From NCBI GenBank assembly GCA_949825025.1, contig OX463778.1, positions 51,174,829-51,238,828 of the forward strand: 64,000 nt of DNA, read 5' to 3'. The translations under genes and the position numbers were made by a program. Each line of letters opens with the position of its first letter. Position 1 is the first letter of the stretch. The notes under the pieces were generated by a model. The model saw only the letters and a program-made list of their open reading frames with translations, did no database searches and was not told the origin of the DNA. The stretch is from Siphlonurus alternatus. Taxonomy: Eukaryota > Arthropoda > Insecta > Ephemeroptera > Siphlonuridae. Of this stretch, positions 37,608-49,315 are shown piece by piece.

Positions 37608-38205
37608 AGTTAAGTTATTATTTTCTAAAAATAGTTCAAGTAGTCCTCCATATCAAACCAAAATTTAAAAAAATTCTATCTCAAATATAGGTTTGCCAGA
37701 AAAAAATTCCAAAATCAGAGTGAACGAACGCGTCGCTTAACATGGGGCCAGTGGGTCCTTACCTGACAAAGACCCTCGAATATATCGAAAAAATACACCG
37801 TTAGGTATAATATATGAAAAAAATATAGTGATGTTCTATGACCCAAGCTTTAACCAAAAACCGTTAAAAAATAAATTGTCGCTCGAATCCATTTTTCCGT
37901 AAGAAAATCAAGAATTTTTTTTTTACGGAAAAATGGATTCGAGCGAAAAATTTTTAATTGGTTCTTGTATTGGTCAAAGTTTGGGTCATAGAACATCACT
38001 ATATTTTTTTCATACCACCTAACGGTGTATTTTTTTTTTTTAGATATATGAGGGTCTTTGTCAGGTAAGGCCCCATGTTAAGCGACGCGTTCACTCTGAC
38101 TTTGTTTTTTTTTTCTGGCAAAACTATGTGAGATAGAATTTTTTGGATTTCAGTTTAATATGCAGGACTACTTCAGCTATTTTTAGAAAGTAATAACTAA
38201 ACCTT
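37608..38205. mobile_element. Foldback element
   Basis: AACGCGTCGCTTAACATGGG (about 37727) is matched by CCCATGTTAAGCGACGCGTT (about 38070). GGACTACTTCAGCTATTTTT, at about 38163, pairs with the left arm near 37625-37648. The central loop is near 37890-37930. Confidence 0.8.
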
Positions 38206-38694
38206 TTTTCTCATAGCAACTCTACTTTATATCCTGGATATCTCAAAAACTAGACCGACCATTGCTCCATTTTTTTGGCTGGATATTTATCAACTACTAT
38301 ATACTGGTAGTAAATAGTTCTTGGATATTTATGTTATAATATAAGGAAGATTTATTATAATTTTCAGTTCACCATCTCCTAAGGCTAGTGACAAAATAAT
38401 CCTTAGCAAACTTTCTAATACATACAATTAAATATAATGTATATATATATATAGTACACGACACAATATAGTAATAGGGAGAAAAGAAGCGAGAGCGAGT
38501 GTTTCGCACGTCGCAGAGCTGTTGAGAAATACTCGTAAATAATATAAGTTCAAAAATACAAGCTTGAAAATTTCGCGCGCTCTCCCTGCCTCGATGATGA
38601 TGGTGAATGACGGAAATAGCTGAACTAGGCGTTCTATATAATTCAGCCATCATATATAGCAATCCAAATAAAGTGATTGTTGTATTTAAGGTAC

Positions 38695-39230
38695 ATGAAT
38701 TGAAAAGGAAACGAATCGAAAATATACCAATCGAAAAGTAAATGAATCGAAAGGTAAACCAATCGAAAAGGAAACGAATCGAAAAGTAAACCAATCGAAA
38801 AGGAAACGAATCGAAAAGAAACGAATCGAAAAGTAAACGAATCGAAAAAGAAACGAATCGAAAAGTAAACCAATCGAAAAGGAAACGAATCGAAAGGTAA
38901 ACGAATCGAAAAGTATATGAATAGAAAAGGAAACGAATCGAAAATATACCAATCGAAAAGTAAACCAATCGAAAAGTAAACGAATCGAAAAGGAAACGAA
39001 TCGAAAAGTAAACCAATTGAAAAGGAAACGAATCGAAAAGGAAACGAATCGAAAAGTAAACCAATCGAAAAGGAAACGAATCGAAAATATACCAATCGAA
39101 AAGTAAATGAATAGAAAAGGAAACGAATCGAAAGGTAAACGAATCGAAAAGTAAACCAATCGAAAAATAAACGAATCGAAAGGGAAACGAATCGAAAAGT
39201 AAATGAATCGAAAAGGAAACGAATCGAAAA
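38695..39230. repeat. AAACGAATCGAAAAG minisatellite array (left arm)
   Basis: About 35 units of a 15-16-bp motif, variably AAACGAATCGAAAAGG or TAAACCAATCGAAAAG. All three minus-strand frames stay open, giving artefactual Phe/Ser/Arg-rich ORFs. Confidence 0.95.
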
Positions 39231-39299
39231 TTATACAGTGTTGCCAGTTTTTAAAATTTCAACCCACCAGGAGGCGTGGCGAGGGCGTGGTTATGTAAA

Positions 39300-39446
39300 T
39301 TTTTCGATTCGTTTACTTTTCGATTCGTTTACTTTTCGATTCGTTTCCCTTTCGATTCGTTTACTTTTCGATTCGTTTACTTTTCGATTCGTTTATTTTT
39401 CGATTCGTTTACTTTTCGATTCGTTTCTTTTCGATTCGATTCACCT
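39300..39446. repeat. Inverted minisatellite array (right arm)
   Basis: Nine to ten units of CGATTCGTTTACTTTT, the reverse complement of the array ending at 39230, across a 70-bp non-repeat spacer. Confidence 0.95.
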
Positions 39447-40639
39447 GTCCCGTTTATGATATGATATTATAGAAAATTGTTTGAATTAAATAATAATAAA
39501 TCATTTGAAAAGTTTTAAAAATATTAAGAATTGAGATCAATTTATTTTGTTGCCGTAGACTATATTTCATCGGTTAATTGAATTAGATTAATAATAAGCA
39601 TAATTATTTATTTACATAATTATATCATTATAAAAATTTAATTAATTTAATTTTATCTTTTATATTATATTAACATATTTTTATATAATTATTATGTAAC
39701 TTACGCGTACGCGTTTATTTATGGTGGTAATTATCTTTAATTAACAGCTGAATAATACTGCAATTAAGGATAATATATATTTACCAATAAAAAAATATAT
39801 TTTTAATTATTGCAGAAACCGTTTTAAATTCAAAATCCCGCTGCGCATTTTTGCCGCTGCGTGACGCGTGGCGCTCGTAGCACTGGCTGTCAGCTGAAAA
39901 TTTGTGTCTTTGTTTGAGAAGTGGCGTGCTGTCAAAACTGAAGAATAGTTTCGTTTTTTTTAAGAATTAGGGAAGTAAAACTTATTTCTTTCAGATAAAG
40001 GTGTTTAAGAATGTTTTACTTTGTGTTTTTTCTGTTGATCCATGTGTTTTGAGACTTCTCGACGCGAGAAAGAGACGCAAAAACAAGGACCGACCTCGGT
40101 GGCGTGGCCTGCCGGTCAGCGTATAGATGGCTGATGTTTTTAAAACATCAAAATAAAGACGTATGCATATGCATACCGCATACCACGTACAGTAAGAAGA
40201 AAAATGCATGTTGTTATTTTTTATAGCATTTATGTGTGTTTTAATTTCTATTTTTTGTGCAATTTAGTTGCTGTGTATTTATATTATTTAAATTAAAAAT
40301 GTTTTGAAAGTTTTCATTTTTTAATTAATTATTAAGAGATCAATAATTAGCAATTAATTAAATATAAATACATAATAATATTATGTGTCCTTAATTGTGC
40401 CCATATTAAGGTAGTTCTGTGTGTATTTTAGTGGGAAAATAAAATAATATTAATGTTGTAGATGTTTTATTACTATTTGTTATGGTTATAATTTGCCATT
40501 AGACTTGTGCTCTTATTTCCTAGGTGCCCTGCAGCGTACGGAATGGCAAGTGGACTTCGGCACAGCCCTGTACTCAGGGTTATATAACGATTGAGGGCCG
40601 CTTAATGTTCTCTTTAATTTTCCAGTTCCATTGCATTGC

Positions 40640-40985
40640 CGCCTATTGGGACCTGTCCGATTCTATTGCTACCCATAGAAGTCCATTAAGGCTGATTGGC
40701 GTCAATGGGTAACCGTAAAAATTTGGCGCTCTAAAATCTGTTTCAGGCCCATTGAAACCCATGGGAACCAAAATGGGTGAGCTTCCTATAGGAGCCCATA
40801 GAAACCCATGAGAACCCATGGGTGAGCTGCCCATGGGAGCCCATAGAAACCCATGAGAACCCATGGGTGAGCTTCCCATGGGAGCCCATTGAAGCCTATT
40901 GGTTCCAATCGGTACCAATGGGCGTTTTTGAGCGCCAAATTTCTATGGTTAGCAATGGGTTTTTAATGGATTCAATGGGATCTTC
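40640..40985. repeat. CCCATGGG-type subterminal repeats
   Basis: Units of about 45 bp with AGCCCATAGAAACCCATGAG and ACCCATGGGTGAGC, partly palindromic, next to the right end of the composite element. Similar words occur at the left end. Confidence 0.8.
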
Positions 40986-41500
40986 CTACCTGGGATATTT
41001 AAACTTGTATATATTAACTTCTTTTTCCTTGTAAGTCACCTTATAACATTTAATAAGAATTTAGCATGCTACAACGATTCACTATTATTTTTATATTACA
41101 GAGTGTATACCAGAATATACATTACAGCTATACTGTATAGTCATATATGGCCATGTTGACGTCATATAATATGATATATAATTATTAATTATAAATGAAT
41201 TTAAATTGGTTACTGAAATTCCAGGGATTCCAGGGAACGTCTCTCATTAAAGTGCATTATAATAATTTTTTGTTAATAATATTCTGGATTTTAATTAATT
41301 AGCTATATATATATAATTACATAAATGATTGAAATTAAGCTATCTGCATGTCTTTTCTGATCATTGTCAAAATAAGATACACTCGATTTTTATGATAAAA
41401 ATCTTAGTTTTAAATTTAAGTGTCAACATATATATTATACATTATACTTAATAAAATAATGACATTTTTTTTAAAAATATCAAGCAATATATTAAACCAC

Positions 41501-41826
41501 AATGGAGTATTGTCCTCAATTTTTTTTAATGCAGAAATCGATAGAGCGTGCAAAGTTATGCGACCCTGATTTTTTTTTTTTCAGATTTTTTAGAGCCCGG
41601 GAAGTATTTTTAAAAAATTATTGAAATTCCTTTTTGTGACGTCACGCGGCGACAAGTCCTATCTTTTTCTTAAGGAGCGGCGTCTCGTGACGTCACAAAA
41701 ATAACTTTCAATAATTTTTTAAAAATAGTTCCCGGGCTCCAAAAAATCTGAAAAAAATCAGGGTAGCATAACTTTGCACCCTCTATCCATTTCTGCAATA
41801 AAAAAAATTGAGGTCGATACTCCATT
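41501..41826. mobile_element. Foldback MITE, family A (copy 5)
   Basis: AATGGAGTATTGTCCTCAAT opens and the complement ATTGAGGTCGATACTCCATT closes. The loop has GTGACGTCACGCGGCGACAA and its inverted partner around 41640-41700. Confidence 0.88.
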
Positions 41827-42450
41827 ATAAATGTATAGTCAATGACATAAATCTTACCGTTAGTTATAGTGTATAATAAAACTATAATATAATTTCATAT
41901 ATGCAGGCCGATCGAGAAGCATGAAATATATAAAAATATACAAATGCTTACAATTTTGTATGACGTATTGATGCAGACCGGGAGAATTAATGTAAGTATT
42001 ATGCTGTTATATTATACATATGAATTTAATATATGATTTACATTATTAAGGGTAAGGCCGGTAAGGTAACACCAATCAGCTGATTTTTTAGTCCCATTTG
42101 AGTAACATGTGTAAACCTTAGGTTTGGCCATTTTATTATACCACTAAAGAATATTCGTGCTTTACTCATGCCAATAACAACACTTCAATTTTTATCAAAG
42201 CTTACTTTATGTTATGCCAACGTTTATCATAATCCTATAACGGCTATATAACAGTGTTATAATAATGAGATGTAAAAAATATTCATTATAAAATTAATAT
42301 TGCAACTATATGAACATTTGTATTCTTTATAATCGGATTAACTAACCTGTAGTCTGTTTTTTGAATAAATATAATAATTAGCTAGGGCCCGGATCTCAAG
42401 TTTAACAAGTTTTATAAATACGCATGTAATATGGGATCTGACTTCAAGTA

Positions 42451-43446
42451 GAGTGAGCGATTGCATTTTTTTTAATATTTTATTTTTTAAATATAGTTTA
42501 AGCTGCCCTCTATTGAGAAATGAAAACCCAAAAATTCCATCTCAAATAGTTTCACCACAAAAAATTCCCTAAGTTGGTGTTTCGGAGGCCTTTAACGTGC
42601 AGCCTTATGGAACATAAAACAGCGTTTTACTCCAACTTTTTCTGAACTATGGTACCATTTAAAAAATACTTACGTAATCTATGATGAATTCTTTAATGAA
42701 TTTTCAAATAAAAAAAATTTTACGGGGTCGTTTTCTTGGAAAAAAATCTTGAAAATCCTTATGGGAATTAACCAGCAAAAACTTAAAGATTTTTTTCCGA
42801 AAAAACGGCTCCGTAAAAAAAAAATTTTATTTAAGGGTAAGGTAACGCCACCAATGTTAAAAAAAATCCCTCTCACAAAAATTCTGAAAAAAATTTAAAA
42901 TGTTCTCCTCTATACCCCCTATCAGTACCTAAAATATCAGGTATACAAATACGATCTAGTTTTTGAGTTATAAATTTTTAAAGTTGACTACTTTAACATG
43001 GAGAAATGAAACTCCCATGTTAAATTGGTCAACTTTAAAAATTCATAACTCAAAAACTAGATCGTATTTGTATATCTGATATTTTAGCTACTGATAGGGG
43101 GTGTAGAGGAGAACATTTTAAATTTTTTTCAGAAAATTTGTGAGAGGGATTTTTTTTAACATTGGTGGCGTTACCTTACCCTTAAAAATCCATTAAAGAA
43201 TTCATCATAGATTACGTAGGTATTGTTTAAATGTTACGTAGCATAGTTCAGAAAATGTTGGAGTAAAACGCGGTTTTATGTTCCATAAGCAGGCTGCACG
43301 TTAAAGGCCTCCGAAACACCAACTTTGGGAATTTTTTGCGGTGAAACTATTTGAGATGGAATTTTTTGGTTTTCATTTCTCAATAGAGGGCAGCTTAAAC
43401 TATTTTTAGAAAATAAAATATTAAAAAAAATGCAATCGCTCACTCA
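42451..43446. mobile_element. Second-level inverted repeat
   Basis: GAGTGAGCGATTGCATTTTT pairs with AAAATGCAATCGCTCACTC. The arms also carry GTTTAAGCTGCCCTCTATTG and its complement. Confidence 0.85.
42835..43181. mobile_element. TTAA-flanked foldback element nested at the centre
   Basis: Terminus GGGTAAGGTAACGCCACCAA with its complement, and TTAA at 42831-42834 and 43182-43185. Relatives lie at 6084, 57397 and 61738. Confidence 0.85.
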
Positions 43447-44479
43447 CTTTAATTAAATCGATGTTTTGTGTAGAAAAAATGTGGAATTATTTAAAAAAAA
43501 ATTAAAATGAAAATATGTTTGATAATTAATTATCACAGCTTCAAAATGGTGGACCTGGGGATGATCCTTGTGGTAAACTGCTACCACAACATTGCTTCTG
43601 CATAGAATGAAATGTTGACATTTCTCACATTAAGATTGTAGGTTACCAATAAAATGCGTTAAACAAAAAAAAGTTTGATAATTTTTAATGTTTTTAAATT
43701 TGTCCTTTATTATTTCTAGGTTTTAAGAGTCAAAATAGTCAAAAAATCGTAAAAAATTATATAAACTGGAAAAAACTTATTTTACGTTTTTGAACTGAAA
43801 GTGAACTGATTTTAAGAAACTTAAAAACTGATTTTGAGAAATTTTGGACTTAATCCAGTGCTTAAATTCATACTTTTGAAAACTTAAAATCCGGGCCCTA
43901 ATAATAATAAATAAATTAGCAAATTCACAAATATTCTCAAAAATATTTGAGACAGATTTTACTCATATTAGTACCTAGAACTAGAAGCCATAGAAAAATT
44001 TTCAAGACAATTATTCGAGCCGATTTTTTTATTTTTATTATTATTGTTTTAATTTTTAGCTTTTAGCATAGGGCGTTTCCCGCATGGAGAGCCAAACTAA
44101 AAACTTAATTAAAAAAAAAATGTCTCGAATAATTTGTTTTTGAAATTATTTGTTCTACTGCTTTTTATAGGTACTAAAATATATCTGTCTCTCAAATTCT
44201 TAATTTGCAGAATTTTTGTGAACTTGCTAAGGTTTACATGTTAATCAAATGGGACCAAAAAAATCAGCAGATTCACGCTAATGTTAGGTTCCTTAATGTT
44301 AGGATTCAATATTGAAAATAAATAATAATAAAGTGTTTTATTTATTTATATTTATACCTTTATATTTAAGAAACAGATAGACCTCTAATTAATTGCTATA
44401 TATATATATATATATATCTTCAAATAAAAATAAAAAATATTATATTAAAAAAGGCTAGTAATTTAAAAGGCACAAATAT

Positions 44480-45480
44480 ATTTATAAACCCAGATTTATT
44501 ATTAAAAGATCGTGAGGATCAAATAAAGTTACGTACAGGAGCCAAGCTAACGAGAGAGGCCGGTTACACCAATGTCAAGTTTGGACGAGATAGTTTAACC
44601 ATCAACAACTATGTGGTTACACTGCAGCACCTTTCCTCCACCACGTGGCGAATTTGCATGTCAAGGTCAATCCGCCGCCGACTGCCAGCATGGATGTTGA
44701 CGTCACTAGGCCTAGTACGTGATATGATTCGACGGTCAAGATTCCACCTGCGAAAAGGTTGCGTAAAGCTATTGACGGCGGTAAGTGACACGAGTGTGCA
44801 GGTGCAAGGTGCACCCACTACTGCCAGTGCCAGTGGGGTCTCGGGGGTGCAGTCTGCTCCTCGGACCACCCGCTCGCAAGCTGTGTCGTCAGACGAGATG
44901 ATGCCTCCCTCGCAGATCAGGGGGAGGCAGCAGCCGCATTCACAACAAAAACCGCAAATGGATCAGCAGCGCAGAAATTCAAGCAAAAACGAAAAACAAC
45001 ACGAAAAAAGGTATACTTACTAAAATAGACACTCTACAACAGGACCTTAAATTAAATTATAATAAATTTTGTCATATTAATGCGCAGTCATTAACAGCTC
45101 ACCTATGTAATATTCGTATAATTTTTTCCTCTAAATGTTTTGATATTATTGCTGTATCTGAGACTTGTATTGCATGTGGTTAGTATAGAAGCTGACTCTA
45201 GTCAATCTTGCAAAATTGATGGTTGTAACTTTTTTAGGAATGATAGATTAAATAAACAAGGGGGAGGAGTTGGTGTATATATAATAAATATCTGATAAAT
45301 ATAAATGTAAAATATTATCATGTATCATCATATTTTTTATGAATTTATTAATGATATTTCTGCCTTAATTCCTAAAGTATGATCATATCATTGTAACTGG
45401 TGATCTGAATATTAATTTGAATGTGAAAAACTCAGGTACTGAGAAATTACTATCAGTGTTTAGTGATTTTAACATGTTGT
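44480..45480 (+). pseudogene. LINE remnant: ORF1 tail and endonuclease start
   Basis: 44490-45020 stays partly open and reads as a Gag-like or ORF1 piece (GYTNVKFGRDSLTINN, then a Gln/Ser-rich tail). From 45058 the frame FCHINAQSLTAHL, then CFDIIAVSET, matches the start of a Jockey/CR1-type endonuclease. FRNDRLNKQGGGVGVYI follows after frame breaks, and the signal fades by about 45480. No polymerase follows. Confidence 0.65.
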
Positions 45481-46041
45481 ATTAATTGGAATAAAATGGA
45501 TAAACAAATAAATGCCCAAACAATAGTAAGAACATAAAAATATGACCAATTTAAATGCATGTTCTCGACATCTCACCACCAATTGTAATGGGATGTAATT
45601 TTTCTCATGTTGCATGCCCACCAGAACATTTGCAAAACTTAATTCATTTTCTTGGGTATGGATGCTACCTCATTTCTAATATTATATATATTATACCATG
45701 TCATTGCACACATATAACAATGTAAACTGATTTTTCAAAGTATTTAGTGCCAAAAATATATAATTATATAGCACATGGACTTATTCATTATGTGAATTTG
45801 GAAAATATGTGATTAACTGAGAAAGTCAGATGCTACAGAACACCATCACTCTAATTATTTATACCTGCCTATATACATTGTACAGTACATCATGCCAAAT
45901 GGAGAGGAATGTAATTATTTTATGCACAAGAAGTTACTGGAAATATTATAAAAATTTATTTCTTATTATTAAAATGTTTACATTCTATCACACAAAAACA
46001 AAATTTTCATTATAATATGATATTAATTAAAGGCCTTATGA
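45481..46041. other. AT-rich, no feature seen
   Basis: No exon or recurrent repeat recognised; it may be further decayed LINE sequence. Confidence 0.3.
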
Positions 46042-46632
46042 TTCGGCTGCATAATTTTTTTTGTTTCAGCAGCACAAATATCAGAGATAATAGCCGATGA
46101 AAAGGAACCTGTGACGTCACTCACGCTCATTCAGCGGCGACAATATAGGGAAGTCCCTGCAAAAGATAGGTTCACTCCCGCTGCAACCACGGCCACAATT
46201 TTACTTCTGGAATTTTGAAACTTTACCAGGGCAGTCTTGATAGTATTTGTCAAATAGCCTGAAAGATTTTTTTTGGTGACATTCATACAAACCGAGTTAT
46301 TGCGGTAGAAAGAGGAGCAAAAATGTTGTATAGGAAAACAATGTTAAATTTTTAGCTTATCTTGCAACCGCAATAACTCAATCTGTACACACGCCACCAA
46401 AAAAATTCTTTCAGTCTATTTGACAAATACTATCAAGACTGCCCTGGTAAAGTTTCAAAATTCCAGAAGTAAAATTGTGGCCGTGGTTGCAGCGTGAGTG
46501 AACCTATCTTTTGCAGGGATTTCCCTATATTGTCGCTGCTGAATGAGCGTGAGTGACGTCACAGGTGCTTCTTCATCGGCTATTATCTCTGATATTTGTG
46601 CTACTGAAACCAAAAAAATTGTGCAGCCGAAT
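46042..46632. mobile_element. Foldback element of about 590 bp
   Basis: ATTCGGCTGCATAATTTTTT pairs with AATTGTGCAGCCGAAT. The arms include CAAATATCAGAGATAATAGC, and the complement of ATAGGTTCACTCCCGCTGCA lies near 46490-46510. The centre is near 46330. Confidence 0.85.
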
Positions 46633-46913
46633 CACCCTGAAGCAAAGCTAACCGTGCACTTAATACTGTGAAAAGGTTCAGAAGGCCTTTAACAATTGTA
46701 TATCCTCACACCAAATAAATTATTAAAAGTTAAGAAATACTGCAAATACTTTGGATTTTTTTTTTTTTTTTTCCTTATTAAATTTGCTTTTAAATCAAAG
46801 TTACATCACATCTTTAATGAACTTTAATTTTTAGTTAATACATTTTACTGCTTAATCAAAACAAAATAAACATTCATCAATACTCATGTGTCCCCGTTCA
46901 ATTTTCTTGGCAG

Positions 46914-49271
46914 TCAGTGCTCATGCACTATGTATTTTGAAACATTGAATTGCACAGTCCTGAAAATAAAGTAAACAAGAATTAATACACACATTTATCA
47001 TTTATGACAGTGAGAAATACTGTAATGTGAAAGTGGAAAAATTCAACATTTAAATCTTGTGTTTTGGAAGATAAATCAATCAAATTAGACTCAGCAAAAT
47101 TGTAAGTCGTGACTAATTTACCTCCACCATATATCAATTAGTTCCCTCCCACCCCATTTCTTCATACCCATTTCAATTTTATGTTATACTGAACAAAACA
47201 GTATTGATTGCTACAACAGCTAGCAAGACTGCAAGATACATTTCCTTGTCCGGAATTATGAGTTGTATGCCTCTTTGATTGTTTGCAAGAATGTCCTGTG
47301 TTATCTTTGGTTGAAAGATGTTATCTTTACATGGTTTGGAGGCAGACGGATTCCTGGACGAGGGGAAAGGTTCTCAGATGCCCACAGTCGCCTACAATTT
47401 ACACACGACTTACTCTCCCACTGTAGAGATGAAGGCAAGGCCGGCAGCACATTTGTACTTGGGATCGCTGATTCCAGAGTAGCCGACCCGCGTGATGAGC
47501 TTCAGGTTGACCAGAGTGGTAAGCTGCAGGGAATAAAGTGATTTATTTTGTATCTGGGGACAAGACTTTCAAGAATGTGTTTCAGTTATTTTTGGAATTG
47601 CATTGTTTCTTGACTTACAGTGAAAAGTGGAATCACCTAACAGCCAACTCACAGAAAGAAGGGGAAGAAAATATGTAAGCCTTGTTTATTTATTTATTTT
47701 TTTTTCTGGGCTAAACTTAAGTTGAATGATAGGTACAGAGTACTTTGGGGATCTTAAAATTTAATATTTGTTTCTTTACTTACAGTATCTTGTATTTCTG
47801 TAATTAGCTAAGCTAAAATAGAAAGTAAAAGTACCACTCTAAGAACAAAGTTCTATTGCTTTATATGAAGTTCAGACTGTGTGTTTTTTTATTGCAATAA
47901 AAATATTAAAAATACGTAAGCATTTAAAACCAATGAAGATTCATTTGTACAAAATAATCAAGTTTTGAGATTAACCAAAGCACGTTTAACAAATTACTTA
48001 AGATTTAGGGGAAGCAAAAGTTCACCTGGGCACAGAGGTTGGTTGTCAGGGCGTAAGGCACCTCTGCCACAGCATGGAAGATGGCTGCGAGGCGCTCAAA
48101 GTTGAAGGGTTTAGGTCCAACAAGCAAGCTGCTCTTCTTGACGTGGCGCTTCTGTGCCTTGGTGGCAAGTCGCTTGCGCTCCTTGCCGTGGAATTTCATG
48201 AAGAGTCGCTTGTCGTGCTTGGGAGAGTTGAAGGAAGCGAGGAACGCAGCGATGAGCAGGAACTTAGCATAGTACGGAAGCTCGAGACCAGACACCGTCG
48301 ATGTCAGGGGGTTTAGCTGCAGGTTTCCCACAGAGGTCACCTTTCTGCAACATACACCATAGAGAGTCAGCATTTAATTAAAGTGATCAAGCTGTCAGCT
48401 TAGTACACGCTCGTAAATGAGGAGTAGACACATAATATTTATCGCTCACGTTGATATTTATTTTAGGTTCCTTTATACTTTTACATTTCTTAAAACAAAA
48501 TATATTATATAATGCATATAATAATACTGTATACTGATCATTAATTGTCGCTTGTGATATACATGCATGATCCAGTATTTCAAGAATAGAAATAATGGAA
48601 GAATGGAAATTGATGAGATTGATGTACAGTATGATAATATTTAATTTATTTATAAATTTATATAGGTGGTGTCCCAATACTATTTCTCATCTACTTAGGG
48701 TCCCTAAATGAGCTTTCCCCTCCCCTCCAAGATGGCCGCTATATAAGAAGGGTGCATATGATGCGCCCTAAATTTGCCGCCATTGTAGGGAAGGGTACTA
48801 GACGAGAATAGAACTATTGGGACGCCACCATAGATTGATTTTCCCTTGAAAGCAGCAAGGGACAAACAAGACCTACTGCATTCTATCATAAAGCTGTGAT
48901 TTTACTTTTGAATTTGCTCAAATTATTTCTTGTACAAATAATAAACAAATAAAGTAATAAAAACAGCAGGACAGTACCTGATGCCTTGTCTGAGATGCAA
49001 CTTCTGTGTCGAGGTTTTGAGGATTGGTTGTAGTGTATTCCACAGAGCCTTCACATCTGCAGACATGGAGAAGTGGTCTTGTACCAACGGTAAGTGCTGA
49101 TCAACCTGCAGAAAAGTAAGAAAACTATTATTTTGTTTATTTTTTATTATTAAAATAAATTTAATTGACATAAGATATTGCATGTTTTGAAAAAGGTGTA
49201 CTGCATTTAGTTACTGGCATATTACTAGATAATAAAACATCTTCCAAAATATTGTGGGAGGTATGAACAAG

Positions 49272-49315
<44 letters not shown>

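Larger units (their letters stand above)
33997..40997. mobile_element. 7-kb composite inverted-repeat element
   Basis: Left terminus CCCAGGTAGAAAATTCCCAT (33999) pairs with right ATGGGATCTTCCTACCTGGG (ending 40993), with ATAT on both sides. Both ends carry clusters of CCCATTGAAACCCAT-like words (34010-34250 and 40620-40985). Further in, 34850-34960 is the inverted partner of 39465-39560. Still further in are mirrored minisatellite arrays (35228-36025 and 38695-39445). I found no transposase frame; the ORFs inside are translations of repeats. The centre holds a 5S-derived SINE and smaller foldbacks. Confidence 0.65.
42050..44292. mobile_element. TTAA-flanked composite foldback with nested elements
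   Basis: Outer arms: left GTCCCATTTGAGTAACATGT (about 42092) against right ACATGTTAATCAAATGGGAC (about 44236). TTAA lies at both borders (42046-42049 and 44293-44296). Inside is a second inverted repeat (42451-43446), and inside that a third (42835-43181). Confidence 0.7.

Noticed and set aside
38369..39464. Long overlapping ORFs of Phe/Ser/Arg-rich repeats
   Set aside because: They are translations of a 15-16-bp minisatellite present in all frames and have no gene context.
47263..47541. 92-codon plus-strand ORF
   Set aside because: It is the antisense shadow of ORC5 exon 8 (47414-47523).
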